From contig CAZKUN010000081.1 of assembly GCA_964555935.1 (NCBI GenBank), positions 1-33,898 on the forward strand: 33,898 nt of DNA, given 5' to 3'. The position numbers and the translations under genes were made by a program. How positions within the stretch are numbered: position 1 is the stretch's first letter; each line of letters opens with the position of its first letter. The notes below the pieces were generated by a model, which was given only the letters and a program-made list of their open reading frames with translations, did not search any database and was not told the DNA's origin. Positions 7,914-14,948 of the stretch are shown one piece after another. The stretch comes from CAZKUN01 sp964555935. Its GTDB lineage: Bacteria > Armatimonadota > Zipacnadia > Zipacnadales > VGFC01.

Positions 7914-8282
7914 TTACTCGGTGTCCGCGTCTTCGGCGAAGCTGGATACCGCCTGGCCTGCATCCGGGTAGAACTTGATGATGTTGTCGAGGCCAACGGC
8001 ACTTGCCGCGGACCACACGGCCCCCGCGGCTCCCGCAGCCCTCAGGTCGCCGCTCCTGGTGCGCAGTCGCGCCAACGCGACCAGAATCTGTCCGAAGCCG
8101 CGGCTAACAATGTACGTCGCCCCCGCTAGATCGAGAACGACGCAGCGGGCTCCGGAGTCGATCAGACCGTCCAGGATCTCGCGGAACCGCTCCACGCCTG
8201 TTGGGCCGATGTCCATCTCGCCCGAGACCTCCACGACGGTCACGGCCGAATCGGACAGAGCCTCGCGCACGGTTGCTTCCAT
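7914..8282 (-). CDS. STAS-domain protein (anti-sigma factor antagonist-like)
   Basis: Predicted 122-residue single-domain cytoplasmic protein. The SVTVVEVSGEMDIG start and the VVLDLAGATYIVSRGFGQIL segment at about 66-85 are the beta/alpha core of STAS domains, as in SpoIIAA/RsbV. Such proteins bind anti-sigma kinases in partner-switching control. In classical members the switch loop reads DSSG and the second Ser is phosphorylated; here it reads VSRG, so that Ser is replaced by Arg. The protein may therefore be locked, use the remaining Ser, or work in another system. The start has a perfect AGGAGG six bases upstream. No anti-sigma kinase or phosphatase lies nearby. It sits 20 bases after the TPR gene and 16 bases before the selenocytochrome gene. 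Confidence 0.8.
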   Translation of the reverse strand: MEATVREALSDSAVTVVEVSGEMDIGPTGVERFREILDGLIDSGARCVVLDLAGATYIVSRGFGQILVALARLRTRSGDLRAAGAAGAVWSAASAVGLDNIIKFYPDAGQAVSSFAEDADTE

Positions 8283-8302
8283 GGGAACCTCCTGTGCCCG
8301 GA

Positions 8303-8851
8303 TCAGGGTCCAGCAACATCAATGCCTCCCGATACGACGAGCAAGAAGCCGACCACGATGATCCAACCGACCGCCGCTGCTAGGGAAGCAAGGAGAGTCT
8401 TCAACCCGAGGTCCTTCCATTCCTTCGTGCGGCCGAAGACGATCTCCCAGAGGCCCAACAAGACTCCACTCGGAGGGATGAGGGCGGATAGGATGAGGTT
8501 CGGCACTAACCGCTTCTTAGCTAGCCTACGGTCCCGCGCCTCCGGGGCCTCTGCCCCAACGGCCGCCGTGCTAGCTGCCGTTGCGGCTTCGGTCAAGCGG
8601 GAGTCTCCGGGCGCGAACACGAGCCCGGCCTCGTACTGCTTGAGCGCGGGCTCCGGCTCGCCCTGATGCATGAGCACGTGGGCCAGCCACAACCGTCCAT
8701 CCACGCACTCATGGTCGAGGTCGAGAGCGTCCTGCAGCTTCGCCCGAGCGGCAGCGGCCCGACCCAATTCGAAGTCGGTGACGGCGGCCCGCACCTTGTA
8801 GTGGGCCCGCTGTTGGCGCGGCGTCAGCGGGACTGGTGTCGCTTGCGCCAC
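8303..8851 (-). CDS. TPR-containing membrane protein
   Basis: Predicted 182 residues. Residues 10-90 form two or three tetratricopeptide-like helix pairs (AKLQDALDLDHECVDGRLWL and the pair that follows, ending EAGLVFAPGD). A linker of about 30 residues rich in Ala and Arg follows. Two hydrophobic segments at about 118-137 and 152-176 should anchor the protein in the membrane. It is probably a scaffold with the TPR in the cytoplasm; no partner can be named. The GTG start at 8851 lies inside the end of the PHP gene, a 28-base overlap, and has GGAGGAG eight bases upstream. Overlap and spacing place it firmly in the run from the helicase to the STAS gene. Confidence 0.65.
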   Translation of the reverse strand: MAQATPVPLTPRQQRAHYKVRAAVTDFELGRAAAARAKLQDALDLDHECVDGRLWLAHVLMHQGEPEPALKQYEAGLVFAPGDSRLTEAATAASTAAVGAEAPEARDRRLAKKRLVPNLILSALIPPSGVLLGLWEIVFGRTKEWKDLGLKTLLASLAAAVGWIIVVGFLLVVSGGIDVAGP

Positions 8852-9657
8852 GATATCAGCTCCTCCGCGCAGGAATCAGGCACGTCTCCCGCGCCGATCG
8901 GCACCGGGCGAGTGCCTCCCGGACCGTGTGAGTCGGATCCTCCCGTTACGAGCAGACCGCACCTCCTGGTCTGGCTGAGGAATGTCTTGATCTGCCCGCG
9001 ACCGTGCTTCGGGTGGTACGCTTCGACGCCCTGTATCCCGAGGTCCTTCATGTCAAAGACTGCTCGTGGTTGGCCCCGCACCAGACCTGGGTGGGCGAGC
9101 ACGGGGCAACCACCGGATTCGGAGATCATCTCGATGGCCTCCAGCGTGCTCGGCCGGACGCGAGGGATGTAGGCCGGCGCGTGGCGCCCGAGATATCGAG
9201 CGAACGCCTCGTGCCCCGTAGCGCACTCGCCAGCCTCCACCAGTGTTTGAGCCACATGGGGCCGTCCGACGCTGCCACCCGCCGCCTTGACCAGCACTTG
9301 GTCCAGCGAGATCGAGACGCCGATCTCTGAAAGCCGCTCCACGATACGCGCCGCCCTCAGGATCCGCCCCTCGCGAATGTGGGCCAACTGTTCCTGAAGC
9401 GTCGCGCTCTGCCGGTCGACCCAGTATCCGAGAATGTGGACCTCGGTCTGCTTGTAGTCCGTGCTGATCTCGACCGCCGGGATGACGAGCTGGCCCGAAT
9501 CCTGAGCCAGCTCGCTAGCCTCCACGGTACCGGTGAGATCATCGTGATCGGCGATGGCGATTGCTGAGAGGTTGAGTTCCGACGCGGCACTGAGGATCTC
9601 TCTCGGTGTCAGCGTCCCATCCGACGCCGTGGAGTGTATGTGCAAGTCAACCGCCAT
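8824..9657 (-). CDS. PHP-domain phosphoesterase (TrpH/YciV family)
   Basis: Predicted 277-residue cytoplasmic metal-dependent phosphoesterase. PHP motifs are visible in order: HIHSTASDG at 6-14, ADHDD at about 36-40, a conserved HPG at about 190 and GGSDSHG near 242-248; these supply the His and Asp ligands of a trinuclear metal site. E. coli YciV/RNase AM of this family acts on 3',5'-nucleoside bisphosphates and the 5' ends of RNA. I infer similar small-nucleotide or 5'-exonuclease activity. It begins seven bases after the helicase stop, with AAGG as leader. The tight link to an MrfA-like helicase raises the possibility that it serves as a nuclease or phosphatase partner, since no MrfB-type exonuclease is near. 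Confidence 0.87.
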   Translation of the reverse strand: MAVDLHIHSTASDGTLTPREILSAASELNLSAIAIADHDDLTGTVEASELAQDSGQLVIPAVEISTDYKQTEVHILGYWVDRQSATLQEQLAHIREGRILRAARIVERLSEIGVSISLDQVLVKAAGGSVGRPHVAQTLVEAGECATGHEAFARYLGRHAPAYIPRVRPSTLEAIEMISESGGCPVLAHPGLVRGQPRAVFDMKDLGIQGVEAYHPKHGRGQIKTFLSQTRRCGLLVTGGSDSHGPGGTRPVPIGAGDVPDSCAEELISWRKRHQSR

Positions 9658-9664
9658 TGGGGCC

Positions 9665-11947
9665 TTATCCGGCGCCTTTCTCGGCGAGCCACTGGCTAAG
9701 CAACCAGACGGCTCCCCGCTTGTCCATCGGTTGATTCATGTCGCCGCAAAACGGCGATTGGATACAAGACGGGCAACCGCCGTCGCACGCGCAGTCATCG
9801 ATGCGTTCTCGGGCCGCCCGCAACAACTCGCCAAGGTGTTCGTACACGACCTCGCAAATGCCCACGCCGCCTGGGTACGCATCATACAAGAAGATCGTTG
9901 GCAGCTCAGTGTCAGGGTGGCTGGGGTGGGCCACGCCTCCGACATCCCGCGTGTCACACGGGGCGACGATGGGCGTCAGTGCCGCCAACGCGTGCTCGAT
10001 CGCGTGGATGCTCCCCGCGAGGTCGGATGAACGCTCGGCGAGCACGTCGGCGGCCTCGGCGGGCATCGTCAGCCAGACGCCGACCGTCTCGAATTCGTGT
10101 GGGGGCAGATCCAACTCATGGGATCCGCTCGGCAGGTCAGCGCCCGCGCGGCGCGTGATGTAGCTAACGACGCGCTCGACAACGCGGACCTCCCCCATAT
10201 GCTTTCGGACGTCGTCGGCGATGGCCTCGCTCTCGGCCTCGCCCTCGATCCAGACTTGCGAGTCCTGGAGCGCGTCGGTGTAGTGGTCCGTATCGGTCGA
10301 CGTCACGTAGGCGCACTTTGCCTCGAGGTCGAGGCGCTCGACGATGTAGGTTTCGCCCATGTGCATGTAGACCGCGCCGGCGTGAACCATCTGGAAAGCC
10401 GACTGGCCGTCGACCGTGCCCAAGAGACGGTCCTTCTTTGTCGTGTCCACGATGTCATACGCCTCCCCGGCCGCGGATCTCAGGCTGATTTGGCCGGCGG
10501 GGTACCCTTCCCCGATCCAGTACCAGCGGGTCCGCTTCGTTATGAAGCGGGCCTCTGCCAGGATGGGTAGTATCTCGCGGGCTTGAGGGCCGAACATGTC
10601 GAGTTCATCATCCCCAAGTGGCAGCTCGAAGGCGGCGCAGAGAAGGTGCCCGGCTACGATGAACCTGTTGTGAGGGTCGACGAGGGCCTTCTCGCTTCGA
10701 GTCCGGAAGAGAAACTCCGGGTGAGCCATCAGATACTGGTCCACGCTGGTAGCCTGCGCCACGAGGATCGCCAGCGAGTCTTCCTGCCCCCGTCCGGCCC
10801 GGCCGGCCTGCTGCAGCGTGCTGGCGATTGTGCCGGGGAAGCCGGTCATGATGACTGCACGGAGGTGGCCGATGTCGATCCCCAGCTCAAGCGCGCTGGT
10901 CGAGACTACGCCAAGGAGGCTCCCCTCGAAGAGGCGCTTCTCGATCGCGCGCCGCTCCTTGGGAAGATAGCCGCCTCGGTAGGCCATGATGGCCTTGCGG
11001 AGTTTGGACTTCTTGCCAACGTACCGCTGTGTGTGGCGCACGATCAGTTCGGCCGACTTGCGGGCCAGCGTGAAGTTGATCGTCCGGACGCCCCTCTCGA
11101 CGAGACGGGTCAGGAGCGACGCAGATTCCATCAGCGAGCTGCGCCTGGTGGGGCTGTCGCGCACGAGTGGCGGATTCCAGAACGCCCAGTATCGGCGCCC
11201 TTGGGCCGCCCCGTCATTCGAGATGATCCGAACGTCTAGCCCAGTCAGCTTCTCGGCAAGGTCTCCCGGATTGCCAATGGTCGCGCTGCAACAGATGAAC
11301 TGAGGGTCGGCGCCGTAGTTCGCCGCCACCCGCCGCAGTCGCCGAATGACATTGGCTGCGTGCGAACCGAACACGCCGCGGTACACGTGAACCTCATCGA
11401 GCACGACGAACTTCAGGTTGCGGAAGAATTCGGCCCACGTGTGGTGGTACGGCAGCACGCCGATGTGGAGCATGTCCGGATTGGTGAGCACGACCTGGGC
11501 CTCGCGCTTGATGGGGCGCCTGCGGGCATGGGGCGTGTCGCCGTCGAAGCAGGCGGCGGTGAACGCCGAACCTGCGCCGAATTCCGAGAGCTTGCGGAGC
11601 TGATCTTGGGCGAGGGCCTTTGTAGGGAACACCAGGAACGCCCGAGAGGTTGGGCGCTCGTAGATGCGCTGGGCGATCGGGATGGTGTACGACAGCGTCT
11701 TCCCGCCGGCGGTGGACGCCACGACACAGGTGTTCTCGCCGTTCAGCGCGGCGTCGATGCTCTCCGCCTGATGGGTATAAAGCTCCTCGATCCCCAGATC
11801 GTCGAGGATGGCTTCCACGCTCGGGTGCAACTCCGACTCCAGCTTGCCATAGCGCGCGGGGCGCGCGTCGGTGACCTGAACATGCGCGATCTGATCCTCG
11901 TAGTCGGGGAGTTCCCTAAGCTCCTGGATCAGGGATGCGATGTCCAT
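9665..11947 (-). CDS. MrfA/YprA-like DEAD/DEAH-box helicase with DUF1998 (copy 1)
   Basis: Predicted 760-residue superfamily 2 helicase. Motifs in order: Walker A ASTAGGKT at 77-84, DEVH at 184-187, SAT at 221-223, the motif V segment SALELGIDIG, and QQAGRAGRG as motif VI. The C-terminal part matches the DUF1998-type region and ends with a Cys cluster (CACDGGCPSC plus FCGD) that probably binds zinc. In B. subtilis the family member MrfA acts with the exonuclease MrfB in repair of mitomycin C damage. A DNA-repair helicase role is likely here too. The start has GAGGTG eight bases upstream. It lies 27 bases after tatC and seven before the PHP gene. A second copy is at 21297, about half identical around motifs V and VI by eye. 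Confidence 0.88.
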   Translation of the reverse strand: MDIASLIQELRELPDYEDQIAHVQVTDARPARYGKLESELHPSVEAILDDLGIEELYTHQAESIDAALNGENTCVVASTAGGKTLSYTIPIAQRIYERPTSRAFLVFPTKALAQDQLRKLSEFGAGSAFTAACFDGDTPHARRRPIKREAQVVLTNPDMLHIGVLPYHHTWAEFFRNLKFVVLDEVHVYRGVFGSHAANVIRRLRRVAANYGADPQFICCSATIGNPGDLAEKLTGLDVRIISNDGAAQGRRYWAFWNPPLVRDSPTRRSSLMESASLLTRLVERGVRTINFTLARKSAELIVRHTQRYVGKKSKLRKAIMAYRGGYLPKERRAIEKRLFEGSLLGVVSTSALELGIDIGHLRAVIMTGFPGTIASTLQQAGRAGRGQEDSLAILVAQATSVDQYLMAHPEFLFRTRSEKALVDPHNRFIVAGHLLCAAFELPLGDDELDMFGPQAREILPILAEARFITKRTRWYWIGEGYPAGQISLRSAAGEAYDIVDTTKKDRLLGTVDGQSAFQMVHAGAVYMHMGETYIVERLDLEAKCAYVTSTDTDHYTDALQDSQVWIEGEAESEAIADDVRKHMGEVRVVERVVSYITRRAGADLPSGSHELDLPPHEFETVGVWLTMPAEAADVLAERSSDLAGSIHAIEHALAALTPIVAPCDTRDVGGVAHPSHPDTELPTIFLYDAYPGGVGICEVVYEHLGELLRAARERIDDCACDGGCPSCIQSPFCGDMNQPMDKRGAVWLLSQWLAEKGAG

Positions 11948-11974
11948 ACTTGGCCACCTCTATACCGGATGGCA

Positions 11975-13159
11975 TCAGTCTTCTGACGGGTCGTCGCCGT
12001 TCTCTTCCGGAATGATGTCCGCCTCGGGCGCCCCGTAAGGGTCGCCGAACTGCTCGGCGTCCTCGGCCTTGGTCTCATCCGCCGCAGACCGGTCCTCGGG
12101 CGTGATGCCTTCAGCGAACTCGTAGTATGGGTCCTCCGTCTGCTCCGTCTGGATGTCGTCGTCCGACGGGTCTGGCTCAGATGACGGGTCTGGCTCAGAT
12201 GACGGGTCTGGCTCAGATGACGGGTCCGGATCAGATGACGGGTCCGGATCAGATGACGGGTCCGGATCGTCCTCCAGGTCTGCCTCCGGCTCCGTATGGT
12301 CCTGGTACTCGTAGTACGGCTCCTCAGTCGGGGCGACGTCAGCCTCGGGAACCGTGTCGATCGCGGGCGGCGGCGGATCGCCCTCCGGCGGCTCCTCGTC
12401 ACTCGATTTCTTCTTCGCCTTGCCCTTCTCAACGAGTCGAGCCAGCGAGATGCTAAGCATGTAGAGACCCACCATCGGTCCCGCCAGGAAGCTCAGAGTA
12501 ACGGCATCCGGCGTCGGCGTTACGATCGCGCAGACGACCGCGATCAGAACGACCGCGATTCGCCAGTGTTTCTGAAGCCAGTCGGCCTTCACGATACCCA
12601 CGGCCGAAAGGAACATTATGACGAGTGGGAGTTCGAACATCACGCCGAAGATCAGCAGCAACCGCATGAAGAACGTCAGGTAGTTTTTCAGCAGGAATTC
12701 GGGGTTGTCGATTCCGAGCTTCTTGTGGAAGCCGATCAGCACCTCGAATGCCCTGGGCGACATCCAATAGCAGAAGGACACGCCGCCAAGGAAGAGGCCG
12801 ACCGCCGCTGGGAGCAACGGCACGACCCACTTGCGCTCGTGTTCCTCAAGTGCCGGCTCGATGAACATCCACGCCTCGAGCAACCACCCGGGCGAAGCCA
12901 GAATCAGTCCGGCCACGCCCGCGATCTGCATCGCGATGATCAGGCCTCCGGCGACATCGAAGATCTTGAAGTCGATCACCACGCCGGCCATCTCGGCGGC
13001 CTTCTTGATGGGGGCTTGGGCGACAAGCATCATGTCGTCTTTGACCACCCAGCAGACGATCGCGCCCACTGCTACGTAGGCAGCGCAACGGATAAGCCGC
13101 TGCCGCAGCTCCTCAAGATGCTCGATGAATGTGGCTTCGCGTCGGTTGCGCTTGTTCAT
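11975..13159 (-). CDS. tatC: twin-arginine translocase subunit TatC with acidic C-terminal tail
   Basis: Predicted 394-residue membrane protein. The first 240 residues are a normal TatC: the FIEHLEELRQRL motif at about 11-22, six hydrophobic segments, FELP in the fourth segment with the conserved Glu, and TPTPDAVT between segments five and six. TatC recognises twin-arginine signal peptides and exports folded proteins. Usual length is about 250; here about 150 acidic Pro/Asp/Glu/Ser-rich residues are added, including six tandem DPSSDP-type repeats. The ATG at 13159 gives the standard N-terminus but has no close SD; a TTG at 13174 has GGAGG seven bases upstream and would add five residues. The GGAGG lies in the arm of a terminator-like hairpin. 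No tatA is visible nearby. Confidence 0.9.
   Translation of the reverse strand: MNKRNRREATFIEHLEELRQRLIRCAAYVAVGAIVCWVVKDDMMLVAQAPIKKAAEMAGVVIDFKIFDVAGGLIIAMQIAGVAGLILASPGWLLEAWMFIEPALEEHERKWVVPLLPAAVGLFLGGVSFCYWMSPRAFEVLIGFHKKLGIDNPEFLLKNYLTFFMRLLLIFGVMFELPLVIMFLSAVGIVKADWLQKHWRIAVVLIAVVCAIVTPTPDAVTLSFLAGPMVGLYMLSISLARLVEKGKAKKKSSDEEPPEGDPPPPAIDTVPEADVAPTEEPYYEYQDHTEPEADLEDDPDPSSDPDPSSDPDPSSEPDPSSEPDPSSEPDPSDDDIQTEQTEDPYYEFAEGITPEDRSAADETKAEDAEQFGDPYGAPEADIIPEENGDDPSED
12165..12269 (-). repeat. 18-bp tandem repeats inside the tatC tail
   Basis: Six copies of an 18-base unit run head to tail, starting at 12165, 12183, 12201, 12219, 12237 and 12255; the last is incomplete. The first three plus-strand copies share GACGGGTCTGGCTCAGAT, and the rest carry GACGGGTCCGGATCAGAT, so the array grew in two blocks. 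It encodes Asp/Glu-Pro-Asp-Pro-Ser-Ser repeats and stays in frame. Confidence 0.9.
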
Positions 13160-13172
13160 GGGGTTAGCAACC

Positions 13173-13205
13173 AAAAGAAAGCCTCCACCGGTTACCGGTG
13201 GAGGC
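13173..13205 (-). terminator. intrinsic terminator or attenuator overlapping the tatC leader
   Basis: Bases 13205-13195 and 13191-13181 form a perfect 11-pair stem around TTA, followed on the minus strand by TTTCTTTT. That is a textbook intrinsic terminator for the ABC ATPase gene, whose stop is 84 bases upstream. The 3' arm also contains the GGAGG that would serve a tatC TTG start at 13174, and the U run overlaps that start. It could therefore limit both read-through and tatC translation. Confidence 0.7.
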
Positions 13206-13288
13206 AGCAGTCTTAGCCGGAGTGTCATACACGCCCGGCAACGACGTGCCCGGCCGAACCGCGTCGGCGGGGAGACTTGCGTGAGCTT

Positions 13289-14401
13289 CTAGAAGATCGT
13301 GGCTTCCGTCTCCTTGTCGAACAGATGCGCCTTCTCAAGATCGAACACCACGTCCATGGACTCCTGTTCCACCGCACCCGTTCCACTGTCAACGCTGGCG
13401 ACAAGTTGGATGTCGTCGCTGAGAGTCAGATACAGGACGGAATCGGCGCCCATCGGTTCGATCACGTCGACATACATGCGCACGGTGTTCCCGGGTCCGG
13501 GTGTCACCACGGGCGAGATCTCACTGTCGTACATGTCGCTGGGGCGGATCCCGAATTCAACCGTCTTCCCAGCGTAAGGCTTCGTTGCCTCAACGAACTG
13601 ATCCGGAATGCGCAGGCACGTGTCCGATATGGTGACGCACATCGCGCCATCGATCTCGGAAAGCTCCGCATCCACGATATTCATCGGCGGACTGCCGATG
13701 AAGCCGGCGACAAAACGGTTCGTCGGCCTGTTGTAGAGCCCAAGCGGCGTATCGACCTGCTGGATCAGGCCATCGCGCATGACAGCAATTCGGTCGCCCA
13801 TGGTCATCGCCTCGACCTGGTCATGGGTGACGTAGATCGTGGTGATCCCAAGGCGCCGGTGGAGCTTGATTAGCTCCGCACGGGTCTCAACACGCAGTTT
13901 GGCGTCGAGGTTGCTGAGAGGCTCATCCATGAGAAAGACCTCTGGCTCACGGACGATCGCGCGCCCCAGGGCTACGCGCTGGCGTTGTCCACCAGACAGC
14001 TCCTTAGGTTTGCGCTTGACTAGGGATTCAGGCAGACCAAGCATGTCCGCCGCTTCGTTGACGCGGCGCTTGATCTCTTCGCGCGGCACGCGGCGCAACT
14101 TTAAGCCGAATGCCATGTTGTCGTACACGCTCATGTGTGGGTACAGGGCGTAGTTCTGGAATACCATCGCGATGTCGCGATCTTTGGGCGACACGTCATT
14201 GACCAAACGGTCGCCAATCCAGATCTCTCCCGACGTCGCTTCCTCAAGGCCAGCAACCATGCGGAGGGCGGTCGTCTTCCCACAGCCGGACGGCCCGACC
14301 AGAACCAGGAATTCGCCATCCTGAATCTCTAGGTCAATGCTGTCTACGGCCAGAACGCTACCGAAATCCTTGGTTAGGGAAACAAGGCGAACTGAGGCCA
14401 T
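13289..14401 (-). CDS. ABC sugar importer ATPase, MsmK/UgpC/MalK family
   Basis: Predicted 370-residue ATPase. Walker A GPSGCGKTT is at 36-44, the signature LSGGQRQRVALGRA at about 133-146, and Walker B with D-loop FLMDEPLSNLDAKLR at about 154-168, followed by the THDQVEAM switch His. The C-terminal 130 residues form the TOBE-type regulatory domain (GFIGSPPMN segment and EFGIRPSD). It energises CUT1-family import of oligosaccharides or glycerol phosphate and often serves several permeases. No permease genes lie nearby; a sugar-binding lipoprotein is at 19200. The start at 14401 gives the usual N-terminus; its SD is weak. A near-consensus promoter lies 50-80 bases upstream and a terminator follows the gene, so it seems to be monocistronic. 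Confidence 0.92.
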   Translation of the reverse strand: MASVRLVSLTKDFGSVLAVDSIDLEIQDGEFLVLVGPSGCGKTTALRMVAGLEEATSGEIWIGDRLVNDVSPKDRDIAMVFQNYALYPHMSVYDNMAFGLKLRRVPREEIKRRVNEAADMLGLPESLVKRKPKELSGGQRQRVALGRAIVREPEVFLMDEPLSNLDAKLRVETRAELIKLHRRLGITTIYVTHDQVEAMTMGDRIAVMRDGLIQQVDTPLGLYNRPTNRFVAGFIGSPPMNIVDAELSEIDGAMCVTISDTCLRIPDQFVEATKPYAGKTVEFGIRPSDMYDSEISPVVTPGPGNTVRMYVDVIEPMGADSVLYLTLSDDIQLVASVDSGTGAVEQESMDVVFDLEKAHLFDKETEATIF

Positions 14402-14452
14402 CGGGCAGGAGTCCCCCAGACGACGAGCTTGCCCCGTAAGCGGAGCGAGGCG

Positions 14453-14482
14453 AGTATAGCAAAAGGAGCATTGGAGTGTCAA
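14453..14482 (-). promoter_or_regulatory. sigma-70-type promoter for the ABC ATPase gene
   Basis: On the minus strand TTGACA (14482-14477, perfect -35) is followed after 18 bases by TATACT (14458-14453, five of six matches to -10). Transcription should begin near 14446, leaving a 5' leader of about 45 bases. It lies in the 247-bp divergent gap shared with the small gene at 14649, for which I see no clear promoter. Confidence 0.75.
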
Positions 14483-14648
14483 CGTTGGTGTCCGACTTGC
14501 CCGCGATCCCTTCTATGTGCTCGCGCGTGACGGCGCCCAGAAGATAAGGAGCCGCCGAGCCTCATCCGCGCAGTGGGCCGGCAGCGCGGACAGCGGGGGA
14601 GGCCACCATGGTCCGCCAGCGCGTTGCACGAAGCAACGGAGGGGAGCG

Positions 14649-14939
14649 ATGGCCGACATCGGGGAAGTGATAGGGCAAGCGCGCGCTCTCATCGTCGGGG
14701 CTCGCGCCGCCGACACGTCCGCGTTGCGCTCTCAGGCTGACGCGTTGCGCGACGACGTTGAGGAGTTGCTGTTCGAGGGCGAGCATCTCGAGGCATGCGG
14801 GTTGCTGTCGGACGCTCTGGCATCAGTCCTGCTGTGGGCGCGCGCCAGGGACCGGGGCGACGTTGACCGGGCGGGCGATTACCTGGAACAAGCCGGGCTG
14901 TTTGCCGACGCCGCCCACCAGAGCCTGCTCGGTAACTGA
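14649..14939 (+). CDS. small helical protein of unknown function
   Basis: Predicted 96 residues, not recognised. The sequence is Ala/Leu/Asp/Glu-rich and should be almost wholly alpha-helical (for example ALRSQADALRDDVEEL and RAGDYLEQAGLFADAAHQ), with one Cys and no signal or membrane segment. The second half resembles a degenerate TPR-like helix pair. The start has GGAGGGGAG just upstream. The gene faces the ABC ATPase gene across a divergent gap and converges with the xylulokinase-like gene, leaving nine bases between stops. Nothing around it fixes a function. Confidence 0.6.
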   Translation: MADIGEVIGQARALIVGARAADTSALRSQADALRDDVEELLFEGEHLEACGLLSDALASVLLWARARDRGDVDRAGDYLEQAGLFADAAHQSLLGN

Positions 14940-14948
14940 CCGAGACGC

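Noticed and set aside
12165..12269. CRISPR-like array
   Set aside because: The repeats are 18 bases with no spacers and are in frame within the tatC tail.
12296..13216. Plus-strand open frame opposite tatC
   Set aside because: The sequence is His/Arg/Asp-rich shadow composition; tatC on the other strand is unmistakable.
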